A stretch of 64,000 nucleotides of DNA, taken from assembly GCA_036429605.1 (NCBI GenBank), contig CM071590.1, positions 3,224,001 through 3,288,000 of the forward strand. Direction: 5' to 3'. The translations under genes were made by a program, and so were the position numbers. Below, piece after piece: positions 23,992-36,467 of this stretch. Source of the DNA: Cladobotryum mycophilum. Taxonomy: Eukaryota; Ascomycota; Sordariomycetes; Hypocreales; Hypocreaceae. The notes under the pieces are model-generated. The model did no database searches. It worked only from the letters and a program-made list of their open reading frames with translations, and was not told the DNA's origin. Position 1 is the first letter of the stretch. The number at the start of each line of letters is the position of its first letter.

Positions 23992-25398
23992 ACCTGCTAC
24001 CTATGTACTAACCTGGGTATCCGATGCTATGCCGTCCTTCATGTACTCCTATTCGTACTACCTCTGTCCCGTCCGCATCTATGAGCAACATGCTCCGTAT
24101 ATACTCCGTACACACAAAAAACATCCATTCGCCCGTACGTAAGAAGTCCCTCCTCGGTGAGACCATGATCCCATTCAATGTCAGATGGGAACGTCGCCCT
24201 TGTCCCTCAAGCACATTTGCTCTTACATATGCAGTCATGGTCTCATACCGTCCGTACAAGGTGATGTACCATCTTTCCCGAGTCACTCGAGCGGCAAAAC
24301 GGGTTATGGCCCAGTCAAACAGCTCCGCGTCGGTCTCCGCCTCCCGTCAAACGGCCGGCGAAATACGTCCGCACTGACTTGAGAGAATAATATTGAGTGG
24401 CTAAAACTCCCCATCTCGGCTGGTAAGTCCATACTGAGTCAAGCAAGTGAAATTGCCGTTTCGTGGCACCAGCATGGCTGCTGTCGTCCTCACCGGCCTG
24501 TGGCAAATTCCGTGATCCATGTCCATAACGCCCTTTGAAGTTCAACGCTGCAAGACATCGGCAGCAGACACCAAGACTACTGCTACCTAGTGAACGATCA
24601 TCACCACTATGCAACTTATTATTTCCTGCAGCTATGGCTTACTGCACATCAAACTGTTCAAAATGGTATCATGGTAAAGCATCATAATGGATATATTTTT
24701 TGATCTCATCTCGGGGGTGTCACCATCATTCAAGATGACTTACACGGCCTGGTGCAGAGTCACGACTCACATCTCTACGACAGTCTCAAACTGCTGACAA
24801 GGTTGGGTAAATCGCTGCCGTCCCATTGCCTTGTCTGATATCAGCCACCTTGACTCGAAAAGGAAACCGTTATTCATCCATGCCGGAGATCCACGGGCGT
24901 TGTTCACGGAAAGCATGGGGTGCTACTCACAGCCCTGCAAGGATAGAACTCGACACTGTGTCAGTATTTTATCGGTGATAACGGGCGACATTTGCTGGCT
25001 GTCTGTCTCTAGTCAGCGCAGTTATGCACTGAAGGCATGAAACTCGAAAAATAGCAGGTAGCCCTGGCACCTATGATATGATAATTTCTTTGAATGTTTT
25101 ATTGTATACATGAATATGGACCCCTGAATATTCTCAAAATTTGTAAATATAGTTCTCAATTATTTTTCTGTAACAATCTTTGACCTGTATATTCCGAGCC
25201 GCGAGGCTCTGGACGCTCAGAGCGAGACGCAGTCGCTGCGTTGGGAATAGGAATTAGGCTCCTCCTCATTGGCCAAATTTCGCTTATGTAATACCACGAA
25301 ATCATCCCGCGACAACCTCACCCAGAGTCTATCAAGACGCAAGCTCCAGGCCTCCGCCGACGACCAGCCCCCCAATTGAAGACGCCAGACCCGTCAAA

Positions 25399-26042
25399 AT
25401 GTTCGCCGCACGACAGAGGGCAGGCCATTTGGCTCGCCAGCTTCAGCGAACAGCCCGTACCTACGGCTCCCAGGCCCACGGCCACCACGCACCCGTTCCA
25501 GCAAATGAGTCCTTTGGAGTATGGCAGACCCTCGAAGCCCTCCCTCCCTCCCCGACCGTCGTTGCGCGATGACAGCGGCTAACCAAACGCTACAGAAAGG
25601 ATCCATCTTCTTCGTGACTACATTTTTCGGAACCGTCCTGTTCTACCAGTTCATCCCCAAGGAGGGCGAGAACTCGGCCATCACCAACCTGATCAACAAG
25701 TATCAATCCAAGGCCGAGGACTGGGCACAGATCAACGCCCTGCACACCAAGGCGATGGAGCAGGCTGGCTACGACAGAAACCTCTTCGAGAACGGGTCAT
25801 CAAACCAGCGATATCCCGACGTCTCATACCCCGAGTATGCACCACTTGATAATACCCCCACGTTGAGGACAATGGAGCACTATTAGACTAACATCTTCCG
25901 CAGGGCTTTGTCATCTCATGCGCCCAGAAACATCCAGGCCGGTCACCTTATTTCCCTCGACCATGTCGTGGAGCACTACCGACAGCTGCACTTGAAGGAT
26001 GAGGAGCGAAAGGCCACCAAGCTGGCCGCTAAGAAGGAGTAA
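25399..26042 (+). CDS. Mitochondrial complex I accessory subunit (NUO 17.8 kDa type)
   Basis: Exons 25399-25518, 25596-25834 and 25904-26042 give 165 aa, about the size of the Neurospora 17.8 kDa subunit. The N-terminus MFAARQRAGHLARQLQRTAR is a typical Arg-rich mitochondrial presequence. It is followed by a His-rich patch, the conserved-looking ANESFGKG, and one membrane span (SIFFVTTFFGTVLFYQF, about 43-59). The C-terminal matrix or intermembrane part includes HAPRNIQAGHLISLDHV. This fits a single-span accessory subunit of NADH:ubiquinone oxidoreductase in the inner membrane. The family call is from recognition of this pattern and not from a search. The gene is intact, and all introns are canonical with a CTAAC branch site in the first. 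Confidence 0.8.
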
Positions 26043-27136
26043 ACGGCACTGCTGTATATACGAGCTGCAAGAAGCAAATTTACAAACGACTTCAACCAAA
26101 AATGAAAAACTATTCCTTTGTTCAATCGCGATATAACGCATGAGGCATGTTTTGCGCATGGTTGGGATGCTACCGGGTAGGCAGTCATTGAAGGACGACC
26201 TACACATGGTTGTTGAGCATGTCACATGAGTGAGAGATTTGACTCAAGAGCTGTCACTTTCCGAGGCCTTTTCTGTTAACAGGAAGTGCTTTAGCATCTA
26301 CTGACGCGTATGATCATTAAACGGTAGGAGCATCGTAGTATCGGCTGGCAAGTACGGTCATGGATGGAAGCCGATTTAGCCGGAACATGTTTCAAGGATG
26401 TCTTCACCGTCAGTCCTCGAGAAGCACCATCACGAGACACATTGGGGGAAACAACACACTACCACATCGCATCGATACTAACAGCTCGTTACCAACCAAA
26501 TTAACCGCTGCGACTATTACGTCCAGAATTTACACTCGCTTTCCCGAGAATCATACTCCCCTACCCCTCGTTTTGTTTATTGGAATAATAAGCCCTGCCA
26601 AGCAACGCCGCGGTAGACCAAGAAAAGCCACCCTAAAATATAAGATCATGAGCACGACGCCGCCTGCGACCTGGACTCTGCCGTCCAACACGAACAACCC
26701 GATGAGTGATAAATACAGTACCAACCTTATTCGTATGGAACACTCTTCTCCCTGCCTCCCTCTCCCCTCTCCCTCCCCCTCCCATCAAGTTGAAACGCAA
26801 AAAGATGTGGGACTAATATAAGGTGGAAAAAAATTGATATAGGACGAGGAGGTATTCGCCGACGACCAGGAGAGGACGGTTACATTGGCAGATGTCAGAT
26901 GCGGCGCTCGCCTCAGCAACCATCCGACAGGTGGCGCTGTATGTGGTCAAGTTTAACGACCCTCCCCTGCTCTTCCGTCTTCCGACATAGCCTCTCATTC
27001 TTTTAAATCAAGCATTATATTCGCTCTCACATCTTTAATACCATACACTTGCTTGTTTCACCTTTCCTGAGAAAGCAGCCAAAAAAAAACAGGTTCAAAA
27101 GTTAATGCTTGGTCTTTCATTCAAACAGGTCCGCGA
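26043..27136. other. Intergenic region upstream of the SET gene
   Basis: About 1.1 kb. A 153-codon open frame (26360-26821) contains an AT-hook-like RRGRPRK motif but has no other support, so it is not called as a gene. The segment just before 27137 ends in a TTCAAACAG acceptor-like sequence, so a non-coding first exon of the SET gene is possible. Confidence 0.5.
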
Positions 27137-27835
27137 ATGAGTGCGTTGAAGCGGCCAATGGTGAATGATCTGCAACCCGCTGAGACTGAGGCGCCCGAAA
27201 AAGAGCTATCCATAGCTACTACTACAAGCATCTCCCATGACGAAAAAACCCAACAGGCGATTGCCCGCTCGCTCCGCAACTGGGAGGCCGTGACAATCCG
27301 AGAGACTGGCAACAACTGCGGCCGCGGGGTCTATGCCAATGCGGATTTCGAAAAGGGACACAGGATCATTGTAGAGAGACCCATCCTTTCATGCATCCAT
27401 TGGATGCTGCGCAACGGGCGGAGGACTGTCAGTGAGGATTGGGTAAAGCTTCCGCTGGAAAAGCAACAAACAATAACGAGTTACTTTACAAGGCTGAGCA
27501 GCATACCCACCGGCACATCCCTTACACCACAACACAAGAAGCAGCTTGAAAAATTCATCGAGGAGTACGGTTTCTGGGATCCGCAGCGCGCACGTGCTCA
27601 CGTTTACTTATTGGTCTCTCACATCAACCACGCCTGCATATCCTGCGCCAACGCCGAGCAATGGACCGACTCAGAATGGCCGCACCGCATCAATGTCAAA
27701 CTCGTCAGGCCAATCAAGGCAGGGGAGGAGCTTTTCATCAATTACAACCGCAAGACGCCGTTTGGGTGTGCGGTTTGCGGCCCTCCGAGGTTCCGGGATC
27801 GACTCAAGGATTTCGGCTGCGGACTCTTTCGCTAG
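27137..27835 (+). CDS. SET-domain protein (putative methyltransferase)
   Basis: One exon encodes 232 aa. The SET domain starts at about residue 51 (AVTIRETGNNCGRGVYANADF) and includes the NHxC core in SHINHACISCANAEQW at about 156. The C-terminal SET motif IKAGEELFINYN follows at about 193-204, and a short Cys pair CAVCG sits after it like a minimal post-SET. These are the AdoMet/lysine-channel motifs of SET enzymes. Small stand-alone SET proteins of this type in fungi act on histone or non-histone lysines; the substrate cannot be told. The N-terminal 50 residues are unstructured. The start is the first ATG after an acceptor-like AAACAG, and upstream coding exons cannot be excluded. The gene is convergent with rps15. 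Confidence 0.82.
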   Translation: MSALKRPMVNDLQPAETEAPEKELSIATTTSISHDEKTQQAIARSLRNWEAVTIRETGNNCGRGVYANADFEKGHRIIVERPILSCIHWMLRNGRRTVSEDWVKLPLEKQQTITSYFTRLSSIPTGTSLTPQHKKQLEKFIEEYGFWDPQRARAHVYLLVSHINHACISCANAEQWTDSEWPHRINVKLVRPIKAGEELFINYNRKTPFGCAVCGPPRFRDRLKDFGCGLFR

Positions 27836-28299
27836 TGCAAAAGGTCGCCCAAGGCTGAGCAAGGGGCTTTTTTGCCAAGGAACTCATTGAGCAGGCCCGT
27901 GAGCACTTAGTAATGTATCATTATACCACCACCGAAGCCATACCTAAGTATATGGCATATTTCTTTAAAGCGAAAATATTTTACGAATGGTTTCAACACA
28001 CGCGAATGGAGATATGTAATATGTATACCAAAAATTCAAAGACTATGGGTTTGACGTCTCATGGATCAAAGGGGGAGGGGGATTGTGACAGTGAACAAGC
28101 GGGCTGTGTATCATAAAAACCAGTGCCATCGGAGTCTGCATTGAAAAGACATTGAAGGAGACAATGCTTCTTTATTGTACTATCATAGAACCCATTGTCA
28201 TCAAACATTTCAGTAGTGGCTTTTGCCTCTCTACCAAAACCAGCCCTTTTCGCCCATAAATGTCCATGAATGCAGAAACCACCCGAGACCGCCACCTTC
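27836..28299. other. Convergent 3' gap, SET gene / rps15
   Basis: AT-rich 3' sequences of both genes. Nothing else is seen. Confidence 0.6.
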
Positions 28300-29164
<865 letters not shown>

Positions 29165-29310
29165 GATCGCGGGTTGTGTTGATTAACAGATTCGCCTATC
29201 GACGCGCAGGGTATCGACGAGCGAATATGGTGGCCGTGATGGAGTCGTTTGAAGGGCGGGTTGTTCGCTTGGAAGGGTAGGCGAATGCGGCCACTGTAAT
29301 TTTTTGGCAG

Positions 29311-29318
29311 TAGGGTTT
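29311..29318 (-). promoter_or_regulatory. Telobox-like element upstream of rps15
   Basis: TAGGGTTT on the plus strand (AAACCCTA in the sense of rps15) lies about 150 bp before the start codon. Telobox motifs bound by Tbf1-like factors occur in ribosomal protein promoters of many ascomycetes. Assignment here is by motif and position only. Confidence 0.45.
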
Positions 29319-29331
29319 TCGTGCCCTTCCC

Positions 29332-29344
29332 CACGTCATGTGAC
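29332..29344. promoter_or_regulatory. CACGTCATGTGAC E-box-like element
   Basis: A near-palindromic sequence with the core CATGTG, close to the telobox in the rps15 upstream region. It could bind a bHLH or Cbf1-type factor. Motif evidence only. Confidence 0.3.
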
Positions 29345-31843
29345 TTTCTTCTGTTCGTTTTGGCGAGTGCACCTCAAAATGGCCTAAAGAAGGGGTCTCC
29401 ACTCACATGGTGGGATGTTTTTTTCGGAAGCAAAATGGCCGAGCTTCCGAATCGAGGTTTGCCCGGAGAAGATCGGAGTATTGGTATTTCCGGAGAATTC
29501 TCTGGGCGTTCTATTCCTGTTTCAGGTCGGCATTATGGGTGGATGACGAAAACACACACCCCTGTAATGAGGCTGCAGATGGCAACAATAAAGACCAACA
29601 GGCATGTTCACGTTGCCCCCAAAAAAAAGAGGGAAAAAAATAAATAAAATCCTACTTGAAAGAAACAAAACAAAGAACCATATCCAGAAACCAAGAGAAA
29701 CCAACTCTTGGGATCATTCAGCTGGAGGCGAGGCGATGTCGTTGTGTTTCTGGTGGGCTGCATTCCCTTGCCCTGTTACACCAAGACAGATAGTCGAGGG
29801 CCTGACAATCTCGCTGTCTCGCGCCAAGAACGAGGAACCCTACTCCGGCCAAGTTTATGCATCATCACTTGATGGCCAAGACCTTGGCTATTATTCATGA
29901 TAAACTGGGCACAACACGAGATGATGTATCTTTCTCCGAGGGAAAAGTCTCTCATATAGATGGGCTCTGTGCAACCCACTCACTCTCCTTTATAATCCTT
30001 CCCCCATGATATTTGATTGATCGTTGACAAACCCATGTTTCTGAGTCCTTGTATCACCCACTATAGAGGACAACCATTTCAATACCCTCGGCAAAAAAAA
30101 ACGAAGCAGAAGCACTCGTTATCTCTTCCAATCAAAAGACGTTGTTCTCCGCCCGCCACTTTGCTCTCTCTTGCACCGCACCGCACCCGCACCTGCACTT
30201 GCACTGCACGGGAGACTGCGTGGGTCTTACCAAAAATGCCAAGACAATCGTGAACTTTAGCGCGAGTCAAAGCCTGTGCAGTCTCACAAATTACACAAAT
30301 TAGGTACGAGCAACTGCTCAATCAAATCTAAAAAGATCCGCCTCCAATTCAGCCAACAAAGCAAGGGAGGGGGAGGGCACCAGCTCAAGGGCATCAATCA
30401 ATCATGCGATCCATGGATAGGTATCAACTCCGCTGGGGGAAAAGAAGTGTTTCGCAGGCTGCATTCAATAGCGCCCGACTACCACACGTCCTCCCTACAA
30501 GTATGTACTAGATACTATTTATCTAAGGTATCTATCACGCAAACCATTATGGTAGTCCCGTGCTTTTCTCTTTGCGCTGTCTGTTTGTGTCTGAAGATCC
30601 CGGGCCGCTGGGTTTCTCCACTACCAATGGAGCATTGGAAAGCAATCCCGTTATGCTTTCCAGGATTGCTGCTGAGACGAGACGAGACCCTCAACAAGGT
30701 AACCTGATTTGTGCTCTTTCATTGGCTGATAATGGTGCCAAACCAACAGCCGGAACTTGACTCCTCGTTTCCTCGACTAAGCAGTTCATTTACTTTACAT
30801 GTACATACATGCAGGCCCCATGCCACCACTGTCATATCTCTCCTTCCTACCCTCTCTCTCTTCCTCTTCCTGGCCCGCCGCCGAATGTGATGGGGCATCA
30901 AGATTGAAGGGAAGAGAAGAATCATGCTACCTCCGCTCCCCTCGCTCGCTCACTCGCTGGGCTGAGCTGGCTGGGCAATCAAAGTTCCAGACTCTGCCCA
31001 GAAAAATGGCAAAGACAACCATTTATTGTGGCCCAGCATTAAAAGGCGTTGGTGCGTGGTCAGTTGAACCAACCCAGCGCCGTAAGCGACGTCGCCGAGA
31101 CCTGCACCACCCATTGGTGGTAGTCTTGGCAAGTCTCGGCATCCGTTTCGCCAACGCGGTCATTTAGATTTTTGTCACGGAGTTCTTGGCAAGCCAAAAG
31201 AACCTCTCACTCACTCTCTTTCTCTCTCTCTCGCTCGCTCTTTCTTTGTCTTGGTCCTTCTCTCACTCTCGTTCTCAGACGGGGGAGACAGCTTTGTTTC
31301 TTCTTACTTTCTTTCTCTTCTCCTCATCCTCCACTCCGGTCCGTCAGCGGCAGAAAAAAAGTCTTGGACTACCGAGTACGAAGGATACACGACTCTCGTT
31401 GGTTACCATTCAGACCCAAGGCCAAAGTCAGAACACGCTCCCGTCTTGGCGGTTTACATGGTTGGAATACTCGACTGCGTCGCCGACCATCCAAGCCCAC
31501 ATCTTGCATAGATAGACCTTTCATCGCCCGAGTGGACTCCTCCATGTCCTCCTTACTTTAGCCATTTGCCTCCCCTCGGATTGTTCCCTCTCCACATGAA
31601 CTCCATCATAGCATCATCACTTGTCTCTCAAGTTTTCGACTACAGCCTATTTATCTAGCCTAAGCCCGCCGCACCCTCACTCGCCCACCTACTCACTGCA
31701 TGCGCCCATAAAGCATATCGGAGATCATTGCCTAACTGCCGAATTACCGGCAACACCACTTGTTCCTTATCTGTCGCCATCTCTGTCGATCGCCCGACCC
31801 TCTCTAACCATCCACGGGAGGGTCCGGTGTCGTTTCTGGCACA

Positions 31844-32985
31844 ATGTCTTCCTCAGTAGTGCTTGCTTCAACAACAACATCGGCCATTCTTCCGGGCTCG
31901 ACACCTCTGGCATCCTCGGCTGCGGTTACATCCACACTTGCGCTGCCTACCGTTACGACAGAAAATGCCCGCGTCACTGCTATGCCTTACCCGCCCATGA
32001 CTACTCATTGGAGCAAACCGATTAGTTGCACATGGACTTACATTGTCGACAATGAGCAACCGCCCAGTGGTGCTGGTCCCATCGCCTGGCTGGACCTGGA
32101 ACCCATACCTGGTGCGAGTACTTTATCCTGCTATCCGGATGGCATGTTCGCTGGTGGACGGACGGGCGTGTTTAGCCCCGCGACGTGCCCGAATGGATGG
32201 ACAACGGTTTCGATATCAGTCAACACAGACCAGAGCCCGCAAGATGCGACTACAACAGCGTTGTGCTGCTCATCGTATGTTAAAAGACATGGGCACCGAT
32301 CCCAACTGCAATTGCTAATCGTCGCAGGGAATATACACTTGATGGTGGGCACTGCAAGCGTCAGGTTCCGACCGTGCTGGCGGTCCCAATCACGTACAAC
32401 CATACGGCGTCTACTTATGAAATCATGACAAACTCAACAACTACTCTCTACGGCGCCACCATTGCAGTAAACACAATACGAGCGCTCTTCCGCGATGATG
32501 ACCAGGCGGTTCTTGGCATAACCGATGATAGCGAGATAGATGATGACCCAGAGCCATGGCATCTGTCCATTCCTGCTAAAATTGGTATCGGCGTCGGTGT
32601 TACCATCTTTGGTCTCTTGACTATTGCGGCTCTCTTATTCTTATTTTTCCGGAGACGACAACGAAAGCGTGATCAGATGAAAGGACGATCTCTACATGAG
32701 ATGGAAGCAGTGCATGGTGCGCGCGGTCATTTCTTCGGATCAGGTAATCCGCCACTCAGCCCGCACAGCCGATCTCCCGCGCACGATGCGGTGTTACCAC
32801 ACGACTATGATGCTGGCGCGGACACCAACACACTTGGAGATAATGAGAGTGGGCATACGGCACACCGTGATGATGAGATTAGGGTCTTGATGGCACAGAA
32901 GGCTGCTATTCAGCGGCGCATCGAGGAGCTGGAAAGGGGCGAGGAGGAAGACGACGACGTCCAAGTTCCGACTCATAACAGATGA
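31844..32985 (+). CDS. Single-pass membrane protein with Ser/Thr-rich ectodomain, 362 aa
   Basis: Exons 31844-32274 and 32328-32985 join in phase to 362 aa. The first 45 residues are Ser/Thr/Ala-rich without a clear signal peptide. An ectodomain with spaced Cys (SCTWTY, LSCYPDGMF, ATCPNGW, ALCCS, GHCKRQ) reaches about residue 155, with N-glycosylation sites NHT and NST just after it. One membrane helix lies at about 229-251 (IGIGVGVTIFGLLTIAALLF), stopped by RRRQRKR. The cytoplasmic tail ends in a predicted coiled coil (MAQKAAIQRRIEELERG) and acidic residues. This type-III-like layout is common among fungal surface proteins of unknown role. Topology follows the positive-inside rule and is inference. 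No named family is recognised. Confidence 0.82.
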
Positions 32986-34714
32986 CCCGACTATATCATG
33001 TGCATTTGCTGGGGGTTGTTTGATTTTAGAAAGGGTTTTATTTATGATACCAATTTGCACAGTCTGCCAAGGTTCGGCGATTGTGAATAGGACGTCTCAG
33101 CAAGGCGTTTCATGTGTATATGAAAGCATATAAATAGATGTAAAAGCATTTTCGGTTTGACGTTTTTATAATAATCTACTGGCACGTAATGACTATGGGC
33201 CATCTTGTGAACTGTAAAGGCCTGGGCTACTCCATACTCTCGAAGGAGGCCCTCTACGGAGGATGATGATCGAAATGGCGAGACAAAGTGGGATGACTTG
33301 GCAGTGGACATTAAACGGCGAATACTGAAAGCCGAGAAAGCTTTTACGACTCTGAACTGAGACATGTTTCGTTCTGCGAACTGAGTCTGGAGGACTAGAA
33401 TCGTAACGGAAATTTGGTGGTTCCCCCAGGCGTTCATGCCTTGAAGAGGAAAGCTCTGCGCAACATCTGGGGATGGGTGATTGATCTACTTGATGCCCGT
33501 GATGTTGGCATGCTTCTCCTATTCGCCATGTCTTATTCCAGTGCGCGCATATATACGGAGCCCATGCATGCATGCCCGATGCAGCACCCGAAGAGTGAGG
33601 GGCAGGGAGATGCATGGATAAGCAGACGAGCATTCATTATCTGCATACATGCATGCATGTTGCTTATGAATTACAAGCTGAATAATACTCATGATGGCAA
33701 TATCCTTATAAATTGTCTCATCGGTTCGAGTCATCAAGGAATGAATGATGAGGTTGAGGTTCGGGATGTGCCAGTAAGCTCCAGGGCTGCCATGGCTATC
33801 CTCGGGAGATGTTTAGGCGATCCAGGAACAGCCAGCAGCTGTTCTGCTCTATTACATACTCCGTCCTCGATAGATCCATCTAGAATACAACCATTCGCCT
33901 CCTTGCTTCAGCGTTACCTGGCAGGCAGTCACATATCGGTAAGCCTAATTAACGGAGCAGAGTCCACATGAATGGAGTTTATTTCGATGCCTGCAGGCAG
34001 ACGTAATAACTGTCCGTTTTCGAGATAACAACAGGGGGCTTCGCTTCCATTTCGTTTGTTGATGTAAACAAATGGATCTACTTGTACCTCCTATGGATGG
34101 CCTACCACTACCAAGTACTCCTCAACCTAGGTACTAAGGTACGGGTATCTACTGGTTTACAGGTGCCGCCATGGCGTTAGGCCGCAGTAAAACAGCACCC
34201 GGACCTCACCTTCAGAAGCAGACCTTCTAGGCCAGGCCAGGTCAGGCCAGCCACCCCCTGCGTCACAATTGGGATCTCGACGCTCTTATTGGCGGTACCT
34301 GCGATCCTGAGGCTTTCGAACAAGGAGAAGCAGGAAAAGAGCTTGCTGGCTGCATGTCGCTGCCACGGGTGCCGGTAACGCCCCCACCACACCAGGTATC
34401 CTGCGCTGCCCATGAAGGTAATCCAGGCCCAGGCCAGGTCCTTGGTCCCGATGGCGATGATCTGACCCCGCCAAAAAAAAAAAAAAATTTGGAAAGGAAG
34501 AGAGAGAGCCCACAACAAACGCTGATGCGCCATTGGGGAAAATCATCATAAGCTTATCAAGCACCTACTATCCTACATACATACATACATACATACACAC
34601 ATACATTTCGCCTTGTAGCATTGCGCGTCATTTCTTTATAGCCGCTTCGTTTCAATCTGTTTCTTCACCTTTACATACTCTCATCGCAATAGTTCTTGTC
34701 ACATATTCGCAACA
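32986..34714. other. Intergenic region upstream of alpha-tubulin
   Basis: About 1.7 kb. A 185-codon frame at 33414-33971 lacks any support. CATA repeats lie at about 34574-34605. The stretch from about 34560 to 34714 is the likely tubulin promoter and leader (pyrimidine-rich). Confidence 0.5.
34574..34605. repeat. CATA/ACAC microsatellite
   Basis: About seven CATA units with one CACA interruption, roughly 110 bp before the tubulin start codon. Confidence 0.85.
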
Positions 34715-36467
34715 ATGAGGGGCGAGGTAAGTCTTTATTGAAACCGGTATAATCCGCCGTCTTTTCCCCTCAGCTCTCCATGTATTACACACACACACAC
34801 ACACGCCGCTATCTTCATGGTCATGCGAGCTTCTGTTTGACTCACTCACACTTTTTCTTTTGCTGCGCAACTCGTTCTCTCACCTCCGCCCGAAAGCTGA
34901 CTGACTCTCTGAATGTCTAGATCCTTCACCTTCACATTGGCCAGGCTGGTATCCAGCTGGGTAACTCTGCCTGGGAGCTGTTTGTCACCCCCTTTCTGTG
35001 GACGTCACCTTGTCTCGTGCCGATTACACTGACCTTGGTTTTTTTCCCCCCGATATAGATACCTCCTAGAACATGGTCTTGGCCGTGATGGCCGAACCGA
35101 CCCCAACGCCCCCCACCTGGGCGAACAAGGCTCATACGACACCTTCTTCAGCGAGGCCAGCAATGGCAAATATGTACCACGTTCGCTCTTCGTCGACCTT
35201 GACCCTGGCCCGATCGACGACATCCGAAATGGAGAGTATCGACAACTGTTCCACCCTGAGCTGTTGATCAGTGGAAAGGAGGATGCCGCCAACAACTATG
35301 CTCGTGGTCACTACACCGTTGGCAAGGAATTGATTGACAACGTCATGGAAAAGATCCGCCGGGCAGCCGGTGAGTGCCCTGTCATAAAGCAAAAAACAAT
35401 TTGCTTCCTGGATTAGAGACTAATTCATGGTACGATAGACAACTGCGGCGCTCTTCAGGGATTCTTGGTCTTCCACTCCTTTGGTGGTGGTACCGGTTCT
35501 GGCTTTGGCGCTCTTATCCTGGAACGTCTGGCCGTCGAGTACGGGAAGAAGTCGAAGCTCGAGTTCGCCGTCTATCCCTCACCCAAGACCTCGTCATCTG
35601 TTGTCGAGCCGTACAACGCCGTTCTTTCGACCCATAGCACCATCGAGAACGCTGATTGTACTTTCCTCGTCGACAACGAGGCAGTGTACGAGATTTGCCG
35701 GAAAAACCTGGATATTCCTCGTCCCTCTTACGACCACCTCAATCGCTTGATCGCACAGGTTGTGAGCTCCATCACCTCGTCGCTCCGCTTCGAAGGATCT
35801 CTCAATGTCGACCTCAACGAGTTCCAGACTAACCTGGTTCCTTTCCCCCGTATCCACTACCCACTGATCAGCTACGCTCCTGTTATTTCCAAGAAGAAGA
35901 GCTCACACGAGAGCTTCAAGGTTCAGGATATTACCCTTCAGTGTACGTCTCCAGTATTCTGCACCAACCCTCTTCCTCCCTTGCTGACTTTTACAAGGCT
36001 TTGAACCCTATAACCAGATGGTTGTCTGCAGCCCTCAAGAGGGCAAGTACATGGCCGTTGCTCTGTTGTACCGTGGCGATGTCGTTCCCCGTGACTGCAC
36101 GGCCGCCATTAATGTTTTGAAGTCCAAGTCTACATTCCACTTGGTTGACTGGTGTCCCACTGGTTTCAAGCTTGGAATCAACCTCCAGAAGCCTATGGCT
36201 GTTCCCGCGGCGGCAGAGGACGGCGGCCTCGCTGATGTGGCACGTTCTGTGTCCATGCTCTCAAATACCACAGCCATCGCCGAAGCCTGGACGAGACTGG
36301 ATGACAAGTTTGACATGATGCATGCCAAGCGCGCCTTTGTGCATTGGTATGTCGGTGAAGGCATGGAGGAAGGCGAGTTCACTGAGGCTCGTGAGGATCT
36401 TGCTGCATTGGAGAGAGATTATGAGGAGGTTGCTGGCGATGGCCTTGACGAGGAGCCCGAATACTAA
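34715..36467 (+). CDS. tba-2: Alpha-tubulin, B class
   Basis: Exons 34715-34726, 34921-34979, 35059-35369, 35439-35942 and 35998-36467 join in phase to 451 aa. The 12-nt first exon encodes MRGE; the next reads ILHLHIGQAGIQLGNSAWEL. That N-terminus matches the fungal alpha-B class (Neurospora tba-2, Aspergillus tubB) and not the alpha-A class with MREVISIN. The GTP-binding glycine loop GGGTGSG is at residues 143-149, FVHWYVGEGMEEGEF near the C-terminus is intact, and the tail is acidic and ends in Tyr (EEPEY). It forms the microtubule lattice with beta-tubulin. In Aspergillus the B-class gene matters most for sexual development, so specialised use is possible here. An AC microsatellite lies in intron 1. 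The gene is intact. Confidence 0.95.
34787..34804. repeat. (AC)9 microsatellite in tubulin intron 1
   Basis: Uninterrupted AC units inside the first intron of the alpha-tubulin gene. Confidence 0.9.

Larger units (their letters stand above)
21737..25398. other. 3.7-kb divergent gap between Nudix gene and complex I subunit gene
   Basis: I support no gene here. Simple repeats dominate the centre: a GGCACT repeat, TGC repeats, a GGGA/GACA tract and a CCTGCCATGC duplication. Two TACTCCGTA motifs lie at 23305-23313 and 24102-24110. From about 24700 to 25370 the composition is ordinary and probably includes the promoter of the complex I subunit. Confidence 0.5.
29165..31843. other. 2.7-kb divergent gap, rps15 / surface protein
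   Basis: Left side is the rps15 promoter. From about 31170 to 31640 the plus strand is very pyrimidine-rich (CTCTCTTTCTC), probably the promoter/leader of the surface-protein gene at 31844. I see no supported gene between. Confidence 0.5.

Noticed and set aside
24024..24377. 117-codon frame in the Nudix/complex I gap
   Set aside because: Composition is not protein-like, the frame lies in repeat-rich DNA, and it has an overlapping antisense frame of similar quality.
33715..33735. GGTTCGAGTC, a tRNA T-loop-like sequence
   Set aside because: The flanking five bases cannot pair as a T-stem, and no D-arm, anticodon arm or acceptor stem is found.
33414..33971. 185-codon plus-strand frame before tubulin
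   Set aside because: Low-complexity CATGCATG repeats, no recognisable motif and no promoter-like upstream region.
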